Notes: generated by a model from the letters alone, not told the origin. Shown: positions 42,926-56,940, counted from the stretch's first letter. The stretch is DNA of 64,000 bases from Rhipicephalus microplus (GCF_043290135.1 NC_134709.1:105790145-105854144), one strand, 5' to 3'. A program made the numbers and translations.

Positions 42926-43249
42926 GGTAGTGCGTGGGTTTAAGTTATGTATATAAATTTGCTCTTTACACGCTATGTCTTGGCATTTTATGTACGATAT
43001 GCGATCTTATCTATTGTTGTGTGCATATGTTTTGGGATTGTATATACGTCACATGCTTTTCGCATGTCTTTCAACTATAGATTGCTGCCCCGCCGCGGAG
43101 GAAAACAAGTATTTTTACACCCACACACAAGCTTGAGCAGTTGAAGGTTGTTTCCCGGGGCTCTCTTGCGATTGAGTCGGCCACCACAGGGAATTAGAGT
43201 GATACGCCATTAATCCCTGCATCTAGCTGTATTCCACTTAGTAGATCTA

Positions 43250-44240
43250 TCGCTTGATGACAAATCGAGCGCGGGGCGCGACGCTATTGCGGATGACCAT
43301 GCCTCGCGTAGCGGCGACATCAGCTGATTGCGCCGGCCGGCTTGCTTCGATTTGCTTCAGAGCAAAGAAATGTCGTACCTTGAAAGATTGCGCACTGCAC
43401 TATGTCAAAATGTTACTGCTTTGTAGCCATGCTATTATTCATTGAGAATTGATAACTCTGATATCACTACTGTAGAGCTTTGCGTCGGCGACACGCACCG
43501 AACGTGAAACCGCACTACGTCTGTCGTAGAAGCAGTAGGAGGCTGTCGTCTGCTAGAACAAAAATATGCGAAAATATTCATAAGTTGTAAATATTCATAA
43601 ATGCGAAAATATTCATAAGTTGTAACTTGTTTTTTGAATAACCGTTTATCACTTTTAAAGTTATTTTGCCAGATAACATACATTTTTTTTTTTTCAGTTT
43701 ATAGCAGCGACAGATGTTTTTTTTTTTTCTCACACAGATATCCAAGCCAAATCCAATCACAGCTAAAGCCACATGTTGTTTGTCTTTGTCTCCGTGGGTA
43801 GCTCTCTCCTGTGTTCGCGCTGCTACACACGAGAGCACGAAATGTTAAATTTACGCAAGGAAGCGCCGTTCCTCGTTCGTGTGATGTGCTAAGATTGCGC
43901 CCTATTCCCGCGGTTGTTCGAGTGTGGATCAAGTGCGAGTCGTCCAAGGAATCGGCGGGTTGGGCGGGCGCTCGAAGGACTCCGAGGTGACGGCTGACGC
44001 CAGTGGTTGCTTCCCTCAGGACAGTGTGAAAGAAACTAAAGGTAAGGGGGACACTTTTTTATGTAGACCAAATATGCCACTCAGTGCAAGTGTGTGTTGC
44101 TGCACTCGAACGAGGCGTCGTGAAACGGCAACCTTACGCGCCTTTGCGAGTGCGGTTGCCGATTCGCTTTGACAACGCTAACGCTAGCACAGCCATGGCG
44201 CATCGGCGCGGCCTTACTGGAGCTCATTCGAGACAACTGC
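43250..44240 (+). promoter_or_regulatory. CpG-rich segment, candidate promoter and first exon
   Basis: Relative to its AT-rich surroundings, 43255-43350 and 43870-44240 are dense in CG. A sequence ending AACTAAAG|GTAAGG (exon end at 44041) is a near-consensus 5' splice donor. A strong Kozak ATG (AGCCATGGCG, about 44194) follows in what would be the first intron. With the downstream acceptors and poly(A) signal this suggests a plus-strand transcription unit carried by the giant element. Confidence 0.4.
43566..43625. repeat. Short tandem repeat
   Basis: TGCGAAAATATTCATAAGTTGTAA occurs at about 43567 and 43602, separated by AATATTCATAA. Confidence 0.85.
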
Positions 44241-46919
44241 GGCAACATGCATGTGTATGGTGATCGATTTTTTCATATGTGCAGTGTAGTGAGGAAGACG
44301 CACACGGCGCTTGCTACGTTGTTGATTAAACGAAGCCTGCAGTGCCATTTGATGGAAAGCAGCATTTTGTTTACGTTCGCGGGTGATACAATTCGTAACC
44401 TGGCTCGATTCACCTAGCCAACCGCCTAAGTGGGTTGATTAGCATACGTTCACGGTAGAGCGTTATTATGCCCCTAAACAGTGGCGTGTGCTTGTTAAAA
44501 GATATAATGTGTGTGCCTAGTGTAGAGAGAGAGGTGTTCGTGCAATCTGCATATGTACCTGCAAGACGCTTTAGCTTGTAACTAATAATGTACCGGCCAG
44601 CACCTACATTGTACGCCTGACTTTGAAGAAAACTTGCATGCACAATGTGAGATTTTGTAATCTGCCAGAGTTGCTTTTTATAAAATAATACACTGCCAGC
44701 ATGTTCAAAATATGTTTCGCTGCTGTGTGGCAGGGGTGCGGTTATCACGCTGTTGTGTAGTTGCTGATGCAAGCACTTATAGTTTTGATGCGTTAATATT
44801 TCTCATCTAACTCATCAGGTGTTTGGCTGTTTCAGCACAAACAAGGCAAAGAGAGAAGGAAGACGGGTAATGACAGGACGAGGGTCGATTTTTGTTTGCA
44901 GGAAAATACCCATGTTGGTGTATTTATTGTGACAGCCTTTCTGTGTTGCTTTTTTGCCCAATTTATGCAACAACACAGTTGTCAGCAATATGAGAGAGAA
45001 CACTGAAATTAGCTTTTAAAGATCATGGTGACTAAATGCCTAGTAATTCACAGCACAAAGTAACAACAAAAGACATCAGTATGATTAATGTGGACGAGTA
45101 CAGTCGTGCATCTAGAAAATATATTGTGCAAAATGTTGCCTAAGTAAGAAACCTCTCTATGTTTGCAAATAGTGTGACGTCACTTCGAGCGCCGTGCCAG
45201 CCATTCCCTCCCTCTGTGCAAGGGCTGGTTGGCAAGGAAGTTGTTTGTGACGTTCCTGATAGACCACTGAGATGTATGCGATTCTAAACCTGTAGCCTAA
45301 TATATACGTAATCTTTTGCGCAGTTACATCGCTGCATCTGACACCTACAACTTATTTGCATATTTACATTGCTCCCTTAGGACCTAACACACAAACTTGT
45401 TGTTTGCATTGTCACTTCATGAATATCGAGCGGTAAAGGTACTGAGTATATGTGAAACAAGAATCTCTGCTTATTACATGAAGACATATGAGGCCTTCGA
45501 TAAAACGAGTTATACCTTTATTGGGCTTGCGTACTCGTCGGGGCGATTCATACATGCAGCTTCAGCAAATGGTATCTTCTAGCCCGGTGACCATGCAATT
45601 TTTTTCTGCACATAGCGCAAACATCGAGATGTACCCACTCGCAGATGGTCGCGTCAAGTGCATATTTACCTTGACTAAAATGTCGAATCAAGTTTTTTCA
45701 TCTACCGGTCCTTGCCATGAGTGCTAACGTCTTCGCAAACAAGACACATTGTTATTGACACTGCACACACCACACACAATATTCTCAGTTGAACCAATAT
45801 TCTCAATACCTTTCAATGCACACTACGTGCCGCAATCAACAGTGCACATTTTTGAAGACTATGCCACTGTTCCTCGCACAGGCCACCACGTGTGTTCACT
45901 TCTTCAAGATAAACAGGCAGCGTGGCAAATATTTTACCACACAGCTAGATGTTTGCTGACACATACTACAGCTAATGTCGACATTGTAACGTGAAGTGTA
46001 AGCGTTGAAAAATTAAAACTTGCCCCAAACACCGCACGACTGTACCGGGCTGAGCCACCAGCGGGAGTGTTTTTCCAGCCACACCTTTTACATGTGCCAG
46101 TGACATCATGCTGTGACGTACCTCAGTAGGGGCCTATCGCTGCATACTTTATGTGAATGAGGGTCTTGTTAGTGAAAGCAGGCATTGTTGATTTCGTAAC
46201 TTGTTCATTCCCAACTGGACCTTCATTTGCACGAGTTGTCTGACTGATATTCAGGCGAACTTTTGTGCAATAAATTATACAGTTGGCAGTCTGTGCTTGC
46301 TCCATACTGTTGTTACTGGTGTTTCTTGTTGTTACTTTGCACTGCTCATTACTGCTCACCTACAGAAACTAGCCTATCTTGCTGCTGTTTTGGACAAGAT
46401 GCAGCTGGCAAGTGCGATAGTGTTCATAACTCTAAATTCTCAAGCAAAAATTATCGTTTCATATTCAGTTAGTTGCATTCCTATCAGTACATTATAAGAA
46501 ATCATTGATTAAACATTAATCCGTGTTCCGTCACATAATGCTCACAACTTTTATATCAAATTGAATGGTGTTTATAAAAAACATGGGTTGTAGCTAAACT
46601 TCATGCTCTTTTCTTGAACAGCTGACAAAACGCTATTGGATGCTTACTTGCCATGAATTGGACTGTGTTTGAAATACATTGCAATTCTTCACCGGACTGC
46701 CAGTACACTTCACATTGGGGGAACATTTATTAACCATGGATTGATTAATTAAGAACGGAAAGAAAGAAGCGGCAGGCCGGGATACTTGATATTGGCATCC
46801 GTTTTGCTACCCAGCACATTATCATGCAAACTTCCTATAGAGTGGTTATGCGTCTTGCATGTGTGTCTGTAAACCAAGAACTTTGGGTAGAACTATATTT
46901 TTCTTACAAATGGTTGCAG
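44241..46919. other. Intron-like, no gene recognised
   Basis: Short frames on both strands without motifs. A small inverted GCCAGCC...GGCTGGTTGGC pair lies at 45197-45235. Confidence 0.35.
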
Positions 46920-47029
46920 GACTGTGGAGGCTGTAGGGCTGCTTAGGAATGGTGGAATTCCTGGACATGTGTTCAACCTTGCTGCATCAGCTCCTTGGTG
47001 TTTTCACGGCATCTTTACAGATGTGTTGG
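46920..47029 (+). other. Candidate internal exon of the giant element's transcript
   Basis: Bounded by a pyrimidine-rich acceptor (ATTTTTCTTACAAATGGTTGCAG) and a consensus donor (TTGG|GTGAGT). Only one frame is open across it: TVEAVGLLRNGGIPG then HVFNLAASAPWCFHGIFTDV. The frame is short enough to be open by chance, and no family is recognised. Confidence 0.35.
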
Positions 47030-49316
47030 GTGAGTAAAGCAAGCAGGTTTCAACACAAGAAAAAGTATAATATGGCAGCACCTTTTGTGCGTGCCTTACA
47101 TCCCAAGTATATCAAATATTTATCTTGCACCTTGTGGCCTGTAATTTTTAAAGAGACACTTCTTTTTGCTTTATATTTGAGTCTTGATGCTTCGACAGCA
47201 ATGTATTTGTGTTTGACAGCAAGTGTTCTTGAACAAATAACTGATCTCAATAATGACAAAACACCCTTCATACTTGGTCCTTAGCATAAGCTAGCACATA
47301 CCTGTAGCAGATTCAATTATTCATTTTTTGCTGGGATGATAATGGGCAAGTAGCAAAGGCAAGTTCAGATTGGAGTGGTCGGTGACGTCTGTTTAGGCTC
47401 TGCCATATTGCTTTGCAACCAGAGTTACTTGTGGCCACATATACAATGAAGCCACATGACGTGCATTCTAAATGAGATTACCATATCACATTTCGCTGCA
47501 TCTCAATGTGTGCCAAACAAATGCAGATATCATTAGCTTGCCACTATAAAGGGATACTAAACCAACACAAGGTTTAAATTTAGTCCTGGTGTTGCAGCTG
47601 TGTATGATTCTAGAATGGATGCATAGCCGTGATAATTTGTCTATATGTTGTCGCAATAGTAATGTTACACACATTGTACGATACAAAAGAGGTCCTCGCT
47701 TATTTCGCTTTTTTTCGCAATGCTTCTTTCTTGTCTCTTCTTGCCATGTGCTCCTCCTCACTGTACAAGGAGCAAGAGTAGTGGGCACACAAACACGTAT
47801 TTAAAAAAAATGTTGTAAGGTGAGCACTGAGAAGCTGAACACTTCCGAAAGGCTCAAAGAGGTAAAGGTATTGTTTCTAGCTACTTTTTGGGCACCCACA
47901 GCTAGTTGTGCTGCTGCAGTTAAAAAATGAGTTAAATGTTAAAAATTAATTGGAGGTGGTTTGGCACCCATAATTGCAGTTACATACAGAACTAGGTTTC
48001 AATGCGTAAGCAAAATCTGTTCACTCTAAATCAATCCTAATGATATCTGAAATTCAGGAAATATTCACAGAAAAGCTCAGGAAAAGGCTAAGTGGTTGCC
48101 CCTTGAACGTGAAGGAGATACCCTTCTTCTGAAAGGTCAATAGACAGTCTAGTAGTCTCGATATTACATGCACTATAAAATATTCTGGTGTGGTGCTTTT
48201 CATGCATGTTATAATGAGAGGGGTTTTTAATAGAACTGTTGTAACTTTGCCCTGCATTGCTGAAATTGTTCACATAGTTATAATACATGAATCACTTTAT
48301 GCCTTTTGATTTTATGCAAATGGTTTGCTTACCCAGTCGGTTTCACTTGATTTTGATAAAAACATAAATGCTCTAAAATTTTTTTTATTATACAGCAGGT
48401 TTATTTTTAAAATACGCGACCATTGATGTGAACACAGTTGGTGGCGTGCTTGATTAATCCTTCACTATCACCACTCTAACTACACCTGCTACAGTGCATA
48501 GTGTGACAAAAGTAATGGTACTTAACATTACTGGCAGCATACACTTTTATGTCTCAAAACGTGTTAAAAAGCCTGGTAAAAATGTGTGTACGTTTTTTTT
48601 TTTTCGCTCCAACTAAATATTCTGGTCTACTCAAAATAGCTTCCGCTCTTTTAAGGTCCTCAAACTATTAGGTGTTCAAAAGAAGTATCAATGCCATATG
48701 CTTTCTTTGTCAGCCTACTCACCACTCTAATAATGAGAATTACCCGACAACATTACCCAGTAAAATATAGGGATGTTATAAAAAGTAATGTCAATTCAAT
48801 TGTCAAGAAACGTTGCCAAGTTACGTTTTTGTTCACTTTTCTTTTCATAATTTTGTTAAAGTTACTTTTGATAACATCTCCTAGAGTTTGTTTGGCATCA
48901 TTTTCTACTAGTTCTCATTATAATGTGTTCAACAAAGACAACAAACCCTTAAATTTATAGTTCTTTCTTTTACTCATGAATCTGAAACAGTGAATCTCAG
49001 TAATCTTAGCGGTGTGTGACTTTTTTTTTTTTTTTTTGATCAGTTGTGCATGTGTTCAAGTACATGCATTTAGGTGGGAGGGTGAACCATTGCCACCTCC
49101 TGTGACTAGCAGATTTTCTGAGAACTGACAGATGTATAATGCTGCCAAAGAAGTATAAGGATATTGGAAGTAATCGTAACGTAATTGCAATCGTAATGTA
49201 ATTGCCAGTAGGCAAAAAAAAGGCGTTCCACACTCGCCATAATGGTAACAAGCAGCGCTGACTTACTCTTCCATGTATAAATGCACATATATACCGTACA
49301 AAATGGAAGAGAAATA
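47030..49316. other. Intron-like, no gene recognised
   Basis: AT-rich; the stretch near 47547 (AAAGGGATACTAAA) looks like a dispersed repeat start. Nothing coding was recognised. Confidence 0.35.
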
Positions 49317-49440
49317 GCCGCCATGGTAGCTCAGTTGATAGAGCATCGGACATGTTATTCGAAGTTTGCAGGCTCGGTCCCTGTACAGGGCAGGTTATCT
49401 TTTTTTCCTTCTACTTTTCTTTCTTCACAATTACAACACT
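49317..49440 (+). repeat. tRNA-derived SINE, full head
   Basis: GCCGCCATGGTAGCTCAGTT and GATAGAGCATCGG give the A-box half. The B-box is GGCTCGGTCCC (degenerate), followed by GGTTATCTTTTTTTCC and TTTCTTTCTTCACAATTAC. Same family as 13630-13735, opposite orientation. Confidence 0.85.
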
Positions 49441-49989
49441 TCTATTCTTCTTGAAGACTTTCTGGTGTAACAAAGGTACCTTATAATCTGAAGAGGCAAA
49501 CAGAATCTGCCAGTGCACGAGTTAGCTCTTGTAGTGGTTACAAGTAAGATATGTTTTGAAGAATAAATCATTCTGCCACTTGCCTAAAGAATGGCTACAG
49601 GACATGGCACTGGATGCACTTTGTTATTTTTGAATCAAGCTATCTTGTATTCTATTTTTATAAATTACATGGGATACACATGACGGTATCACACACTTTA
49701 ATGCCACAAAGATTATGCAGCGAACAATGTTATAAATGCGAAATTGCATAAGGATAAGGTGAAAACTGCACCCTCAACGAGAATGTACAGGGAGCACAGG
49801 GTGCAGGCATCATTCCTTCTGCCCGTGCTTTTCAAGTGCGAGCTGTTTTCACCTCGTTCTGACCAACTAACTAAATTGAGATGTGTTGTTATAGTGCAAG
49901 AAGATGCTCCACGGGAAACTAGGTTTGTCTCAAACTCTGTGTGTGTCTTTCAATCTATATGGTGCCCGGTTCAAGAGTTCATGCAGACC

Positions 49990-50075
49990 AGATCGTGTAA
50001 AACAGGACCGTGTAAAATGGACCGTGTAAATAAAATAAAATGGACCATGTAAATAAACAGGATCGTGTAAAATGT
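49990..50075. repeat. GGACCGTGTAAA tandem repeat
   Basis: Five variants of (G/A)GA(C/T)C(G/A)TGTAAA, some separated by ATAAAATAAA, between 49990 and 50075. Confidence 0.85.
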
Positions 50076-50314
50076 CGTTTTCGTGTGCAACTGTAGTTGT
50101 GGTTGTGCTGAATGACCTTTCTTTATATACACTACATAACAAACTTGCTCCTTTAGAGTCGAGTGCATCTTCGGATCGATTGTAAATGTTTGCATATGCG
50201 AGGCCTGAAGTTTTATAAGAAATTGCTCAGTGTGCCACGAGGAAATGTGTGTTCAGCGAAAATTTGCATATCATTATATACAAATCTTAAAGCCTCGTCT
50301 ACAACTTTGTGCAG

Positions 50315-50524
50315 GTTGACCTTGAGCAGAAAACGAGGAGCAGCAGCAGCCCCCAGAAAAGAGCAAGCACCCTCCAAGCTCCCGAAGCTCTCTTCGACAG
50401 GAACATCATGGTCACTGTGTGGCATTGAAAGCCATTGCAAGGAGTGCCTTATCAGTACACTGTGCTGCTCTTTCATCGCAGAAGACGAAGTTGACCACTC
50501 CAGAGGAACTTCACGCTGTGTATT
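50315..50524 (+). other. Candidate internal exon(s) of the giant element's transcript
   Basis: Two plausible acceptors, TTTGTGCAG (exon from 50315) and CTCTTCGACAG (exon from 50401), share a donor TATT|GTGAGT at 50525. From 50401 one open frame reads EHHGHCVALKAIARSALSV... ending TPEELHAVY; a second frame is also open, so the coding phase is undecided. It could equally be a non-coding RNA exon. Confidence 0.3.
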
Positions 50525-50764
50525 GTGAGTGCTTCAGTGGTTTTGTTTTTGTCCAGCCAGCAGTTAAGAAATCATGTGTCAGATTCAGCCCGGATGGCTA
50601 GAGGGAGTCGGGCAGGCATGTTTGGACATTTGTCTAGCCAAGTAGTGCCAATTTTCGCACTGGTCCTGTTGGAGTTACTGCCACAATCACAGAAGCTACG
50701 TCACCTCTCTAAATGTACAGATGTGTCGGGGAAGATTAGCTGCATTAGGTTGTTCTATAACTGA

Positions 50765-51540
<776 letters not shown>

Positions 51541-51544
51541 AGAA

Positions 51545-51612
51545 GAAAGAAAAGGGGGATGAAGTAAAAGTAGTGCTACACTGCTCCTACTTTGCATCCC
51601 CCCTTTTCTTCT
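51545..51612. repeat. Imperfect hairpin
   Basis: AAGAAAAGGGGGATGAAGTAAAAGTAG pairs with CTCCTACTTTGCATCCCCCC and the TTTTCTT after it, with few mismatches, around a short loop near 51575. Confidence 0.75.
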
Positions 51613-52109
51613 TTTTTTTCCCTTGTTTTCTTTTTTCACCCTTTTTGTTACATTGGCATTGTCCCATCTAATGCATGAATCAATGACACATGGCTTTGCT
51701 ATAGCAAAGATGCCTATGTGGTGTTGGATTGAACAGTGCATTGTACTTCATTCAGTTAATTACAGACTGATCAGTCTTGCAATAAGTGCTTCCTGTCTAT
51801 CACCACACATGTTCAAATGAAAAGTTTGTGCTTGGCTCTTAGTATGCTGGTATATAGCTTGTGTCTTGGACTACTCAAAATGAATGTTGTTTTGCTGCTG
51901 TTTATGGTAATGAATTTATCCAACTTGAAAATATCTTGCCTTGCAAACTTTGTCGGACCTGCCTTTCTTTTTCTTTTCTATGCAGGCATTGTATGTGAGG
52001 GAGGCAGTAACAGAGAGGTGATAGCTTGAGCTTCGGAAGAATAAATCCTGGCAGTGAAGCAATTACACATCAAACATCCCAGCCATTTTGCCAACCGTAC
52101 TAAATGTGT

Positions 52110-53085
52110 TTTAAAAAAAAAATATTGTGCTCGGTTACTGTATTGAAAACAGCAAAATGCTAAAATATATCGCAGAGAACAAAATATTAGGCCACGTTGG
52201 TGCCTTCTGGACTTCCCAGGATGTCGTCCGGGTGTTGTTTGTGAAAAGTAAAAAGTGTTTCAAAAATACTGCCTCTTTTACACCAAATTCGGTGTAGGTA
52301 TTAAGTAAAGGTGATTGTGTGTAGTGCATGAAGCTCAGTAATATTAGTGCAATTTTTTGCCAGATCAAAAGCAAGGAAGCAGTTCTCTTTATATGGCAAG
52401 TTATATGATTACACTTTGTCTTAAAGTAGAAATGAATTTTTGAAGTTTTCTTATGATGGCTGTTTTCTGCATTTGATATACGACAGCTTCCATTCCGAAG
52501 TTCTCCATGGCCCTCAATAGGAGACTTAAAAAATCATTTTCCTCATTTAAACAAAAATTGTAATGATAACACTTGCCCTATAACAAGAACTGTTTATTTG
52601 CTTTCAACTTACACATAAAAGTAATATTCAATTAGACAAACACACAGCTCAAGTTGCATCTCAATGTGGACAAAAACGATTATATAGTGATATTTGTAAT
52701 CTGGACCTAACATTATTTTTTTTCGTGAAATATAACTTCTGTGCAGTGAGTATTTGTGGCTCAAATATTCATACAAAGTGCAGTATTGCCATACAAGAAA
52801 TGCAAACGATAAACAGTTTGGCTGAGTTCTTCAAAGCCTATGTAGCCGAAAAATTGCACTAATGTTACTCGGCTTCAAATACTTTAAGAAGCACCTTTAC
52901 TTAATATGTAGATCAAATTTGATATGGCAAGAAAAAGCGGTACTTCAAAATTTTTCTCACAAATAACACCCGCACGACATTCTGCGAAATTCTGATGGTA
53001 CCCACGTGACCACTACTTTTTCCTCTTCAAAACATTTCTGCAAATAGCTATTTTCAGAAGAGTAAATTACCATCATTTTTTTAAA
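52110..53085. mobile_element. Foldback-like element: ~170-bp diverged inverted arms
   Basis: 52196-52365 read in reverse complement aligns with 52850-53012. Shared blocks are AAATTGCACTAAT(A/G)TTACT, CACCTTTACTTAATA, ACA(A/C)ACACC and the ACGACAT and CACGTG stretches. Similarity fades outward toward 52110 and 53085. About 480 bp of unrelated DNA separates the arms. Confidence 0.7.
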
Positions 53086-53930
53086 CTATACATCTGTGAT
53101 GGTCGCCAGGCAGTATGGTTTGTATGTTTGGTGTAGAATAGCCCAGTGCGAAAAACAACAAATGTCTGAGCATCCTTTGACGCTCCGGCAATTTCGAAAG
53201 CATTTGTTTGTTAGCAGCAATTCAGTTAAGCCCTTGTCTTTATGCTTAGGCCCAGAAACAAAACACAAGTAACCAAAGTAGTCCTAAGAGTCATGCAGTC
53301 TCGCTGTTCCAAGGCTTGTGGAGCCTAATTTAGTGCAAGCTTCACCATTTTTAAAAAATTCAGATTCAACCAACAGGTTTTGGAGGCACAGTGCATTTTG
53401 AGCTAACTTGTTTCACACCAGTTACTTCGATAAAAAGTGGAAAGTAGAGGTAAAAATACCATTTTAAAGGCATTGTAGATAATAACAAAAAGGACTGCTT
53501 TCTTTTTTTGTGTGGTGCTCTGCCTGAACACTGTGCTTTTTGTGGTATATTTCGTTGTCTAGTGAACAGAGGCCTTAAAAACTAACATTAGCCATGTTGA
53601 GGTCGATTTCTTGGTTATAGTCATAGTAGCCATATTAAAAATATATGACTTCAAACATGATTGTTCTTTTGAAGATGTTTTCTTGCATAATGATATTTCA
53701 GAGTCTTAGTCAATTTTGTTATAAGAAAACGTGTTGTCATAATAGGGTCACTTTTTGTAGGGTCGTTCAGTTCTACCTTACCTTTTATATTCCTAATAGA
53801 GCAGTTATTTTCAATATTGGTATTTAAAATGGAATGAGCATGCTGTATGTAGTAAGGTGTAAGCACTTACAGATAGCACATGCACCCAACTTTTCTGTTG
53901 GCAGTTTATTTCTGTTATTCTTGATTTATA

Positions 53931-54118
53931 TGTGGGGTTTCACGTCCGAAAACCACGATATGATTATGAGAGAGGCCGTAGTGGAGGGCACTGGAAACTT
54001 CGACCACTTGGGGTTCTTTAACGTACACCCAAATCAGCACACGTGCCTACAGCATTTCTGCCTCCATCGGAAATGGAGCCGGGATTTGATACCGCGACCT
54101 GTGGGTCAGCAGCCGAAT
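53931..54118 (-). repeat. SINE (GTTTAACGTCCCAAAA family), head partly lost
   Basis: GGGTTTCACGTCCGAAAACC through CCGTAGTGGAGGGC, CTTGGGGTTCTTTAACG, TTTCTGCCTCCATCGG and CGACCTGTGGGTCAGCAGCC. The outer half of the tRNA head is missing at about 54118. Confidence 0.87.
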
Positions 54119-54668
54119 TTCTGGTACTCTTGCTCCCCTATATGTGTGCAGTTCGGTTATAGTTATCTGGCTTGCACAGATATTTAATGGCACCTGCCTT
54201 GTCCTGCTTGCTTTCATGGTGATTTTAACCTTCATAAGTTACATAGGTTTAACTCTCAAAATTGTTCAAGATGCCAATTTTGTGCACAAACTGTATAGTA
54301 TAAAGGCAGCAGATATACATGCACACACTATTAAATGTACATTGAGAGCTTTCACTTGCAGTTTCTAAAGTTTTACTGTGCAGGAAGCATTTAAATCATA
54401 ATTTCATAAGGACATAATAATCGATTATCTCTACCACTGAAAAGCGTGACAACCTAGTTATTTTCACTGTGATAAGCATGTTGTTTTTTTTGATGTGGCA
54501 GAACTAATTTATACACTCATTCCTTCTATTATTCACATATGCATAACATGAAGGATTGTGCGCCTTACATTTTCAGTTTCATTCTGTGTGTTATATTTCT
54601 TGTGCATGTGAACTAATGTGCTAACATGTGTCTCTGACATTATTTGTGCCAATTATTTTCATTTCCAG

Positions 54669-54990
54669 GTGCTTATGAAGGACACACAAGTTCTATGGCA
54701 GTGACCTTTCAAATTTACAGTGGTGCCGGAGCCTCAAGCAGCATTTCGCCGATCTCCACAAGGCGTTCATGATACAAACACAGCGCCACACTTTCACAGT
54801 GCTATGATTATTATTTATGTTTAAACATTTCGTTCTAAAATTGCTGTTACATTGTGTTTTGTGCCACTATCCTGTGGCTTAGGTGGAGCTCGTGAAATTA
54901 CGGTGTAGTCACCTCATTTGTGTACCATCAACGCTGCAATGTCACCATTCTCAGCTGGAGCATACAGACAAATAAAAAAATATATTGATT
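54669..54990 (+). other. Candidate terminal exon with poly(A) signal
   Basis: Acceptor ATTTTCATTTCCAG ends at 54668. One frame reads GAYEGHTSSMAVTFQIYS then GAGASSSISPISTRRS and a stop at about 54771; AATAAA follows at 54971-54976. The splice site, short coding tail and poly(A) signal together fit the 3' end of a plus-strand transcript. No family is recognised. Confidence 0.38.
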
Positions 54991-55436
54991 GTAGCAGGGC
55001 TGGTGTGTATAATAATGCTTCTCTATTGATAATAATAACTTTATAAGCTCTTTAGGTCTTGCATAGAACACTGCATTAATGTGTTGCAATGTAACCACCA
55101 TTTATGATCGCTAGCATGTTAATTTAGTAGTTTTGTAATGTATTTTATTTGAAAGGTAATTTTGCTTCCTCATCACGACAATTAGAAAGATGCCGATGAT
55201 TCAATCCCTCATTAAGTAGCTTCTTAACACATTTGTTTCTTTCAAGCCTTTGTTTACTCATCAAGGCTGTTTCAGATAGCAAACATATTTCACCTTCATG
55301 CAACATATTAAGAATGAAATATTCATATATATTTCTACACAGTACTTGCTTTTGCAAACAACGTGAATGGCCAATTGCTTTTACTCGAGATCTAGGATGT
55401 CCATTTGATCTTTGCAAGATGCAGCAGATAGCTGCA

Positions 55437-55680
55437 TAGTTTCTGCATTATGCTAATTTCCGTAAGCTGCTTATCGGGTAATTTAGCATGATATGGCACT
55501 TTCCGTAAGCTGCGGATGTCCGCAACTTTCTGCGCGATATGGCGCTTTCCGTAAGCTGCGGATGTCCGCATCTTTTCGCATGATATGGCGCTTTCCGTAA
55601 GCTGCCGATGTTCGCATCTTTCCGCATGATGCGGCTTTCCGTAGTCCAATAATTGCGTATGTACGGATCCGTATATGCGG
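55437..55680 (-). repeat. Right subterminal minisatellite, ~46-bp period
   Basis: TTTCCGTAAGCTGC recurs at about 55457, 55500, 55546 and 55592, and TTTCCGTAG at 55636, with GATGTCCGCA and GCATGATATGGCGC inside units. The TTCCGTA core is the reverse complement of the left array's TACGGAA. Confidence 0.9.
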
Positions 55681-55694
55681 AACGTTTCAGTAGG

Positions 55695-55698
55695 GTTC
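55695..55698. repeat. Target duplication GTTC (right)
   Basis: Pairs with 40733-40736. Confidence 0.7.
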
Positions 55699-56930
55699 AT
55701 CCCGACTAGATCTATTTAAGAAAGGATTTATTATTTTCCATTGTCGCCTTGCATCAGAACCAGCCTCAGCTATTAGACGTTCGTAATATATTTTTTTGGC
55801 TTCTTTTAGTAGCTTATTCAGTTAATTGCAGTAGACATTATAGCACGTTCTGAGTCGAATGTTAAACGGACGCTTTTTAACTTTGCGGCACAGGTTGTCT
55901 TTTTTGCGTAAGCTAGTCAGAAGGCCATTTGTTAACCAGGGATTTGGCAACGCAGGGATATGTCTCCGGCACCTCACGATTTCGGTCGAATTTACAATAC
56001 ATTGTTTTATGCTATCTGAAAATTCATTAAATGCTAAATCTACGTCTGATTCTGAGTTTATGGAAAACCATTTTAGCTTGGAAACCAGTGTAATATAGTC
56101 ATCTTTGTTGATCACAGCTTTATTGAACCTATGACAAGGTTTATGTAGTTGACAAGGAAGTTTAAAGAAGATAGGGAAATGATCCGTGATGTTATTCTCA
56201 AGTACACCGCAAATAGGAGGACACAAATGATTAGAAAATACGTGGTCGATTAATGTGGACGAAGACCCAGGGGTACATCTGGTTAGAAGGGAAACCAAAG
56301 ATTCGAGGCCAAAACCATGAAGGCAGTCAGTGTAAGCAATAGTAGCGGCGCTGCAGTCATTTAGAAAATTTATATTATTGTCACCAAGAATAAGAACATT
56401 TTTTTTCTGGGAATAATTTACCAAGCACAATGTTCAATTCATTGCAAAAAGCAGATACAGACGATGAAGGCGACCGATATAAGCAACCGATAATTGTTTG
56501 ATTGACATCCTCCAATTCAATCCACACAGTTTCACAATTTGGCACCGAGAATATTATGTCGTTCCGCCGTTTGTAACGAAGATTTGCAGATACAAAAACA
56601 GCGACACCGCCATAGCTTTGTTGTGTACGGTGGCAGTATTCGGAAGTATAAGAGAAAAATCCGTATAAATTGCCGCCTGCGTGAAATAGCCAAGTCTCTG
56701 ACATGCCGAGAAGTGAAAACTTGTGATCTAAAGAGGCAAGAAAATCAGAGATTTCATCATAATGTTTTTTAGACTTCGTGCATTGAAGTGAATTGCAGAG
56801 AGGCATGGGTTTAAAAAAAAGGACTGAAGTTGCATAGTCGAAAAATAAGATGACATTATCGCAATACGTTCAGGCGCTAAGTTAGCTACTCGGCCTGCTG
56901 GTCTCATTCTCATTCGCGCTTCGCATATCA
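55695..56930 (-). pseudogene. L2/CR1-like LINE, endonuclease half (5' part of the split element)
   Basis: Minus-strand EEP-endonuclease motifs are spread over two frames. SAIHFNARSLK (near 56780) shifts to SDFLASLDHKFSLLGMSETW and GGVAVFVSANLRYK, then VWIELEDV, IIGCLYRSPSSS. A frameshift in a T-run near 56400 leads to NVLILGDNNINFLN, STLIDHVFSN and NNITDHFPIFF. After a stop near 55820 the frame goes on (KLLKEAKKIYYERLIAE, WKIINPFLNRSSRDEP). It runs to the breakpoint and resumes at 40732 in register. The catalytic Glu (SET), GD(N)N and TDH positions are recognisable. Confidence 0.87.
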
Positions 56931-56940
56931 CCGTTTCCCA

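Noticed and set aside
44410..44772. 120-residue minus-strand ORF inside the giant element
   Set aside because: No recognisable domain and no splice context; length is possible by chance in this composition.
46949..47284. 111-residue plus-strand ORF
   Set aside because: Overlaps the exon-like block in a different frame and runs on through its donor; likely a chance frame.
49744..50052. 102-residue plus-strand ORF
   Set aside because: The C-terminal third is made by the GGACCGTGTAAA tandem repeat; no motif.
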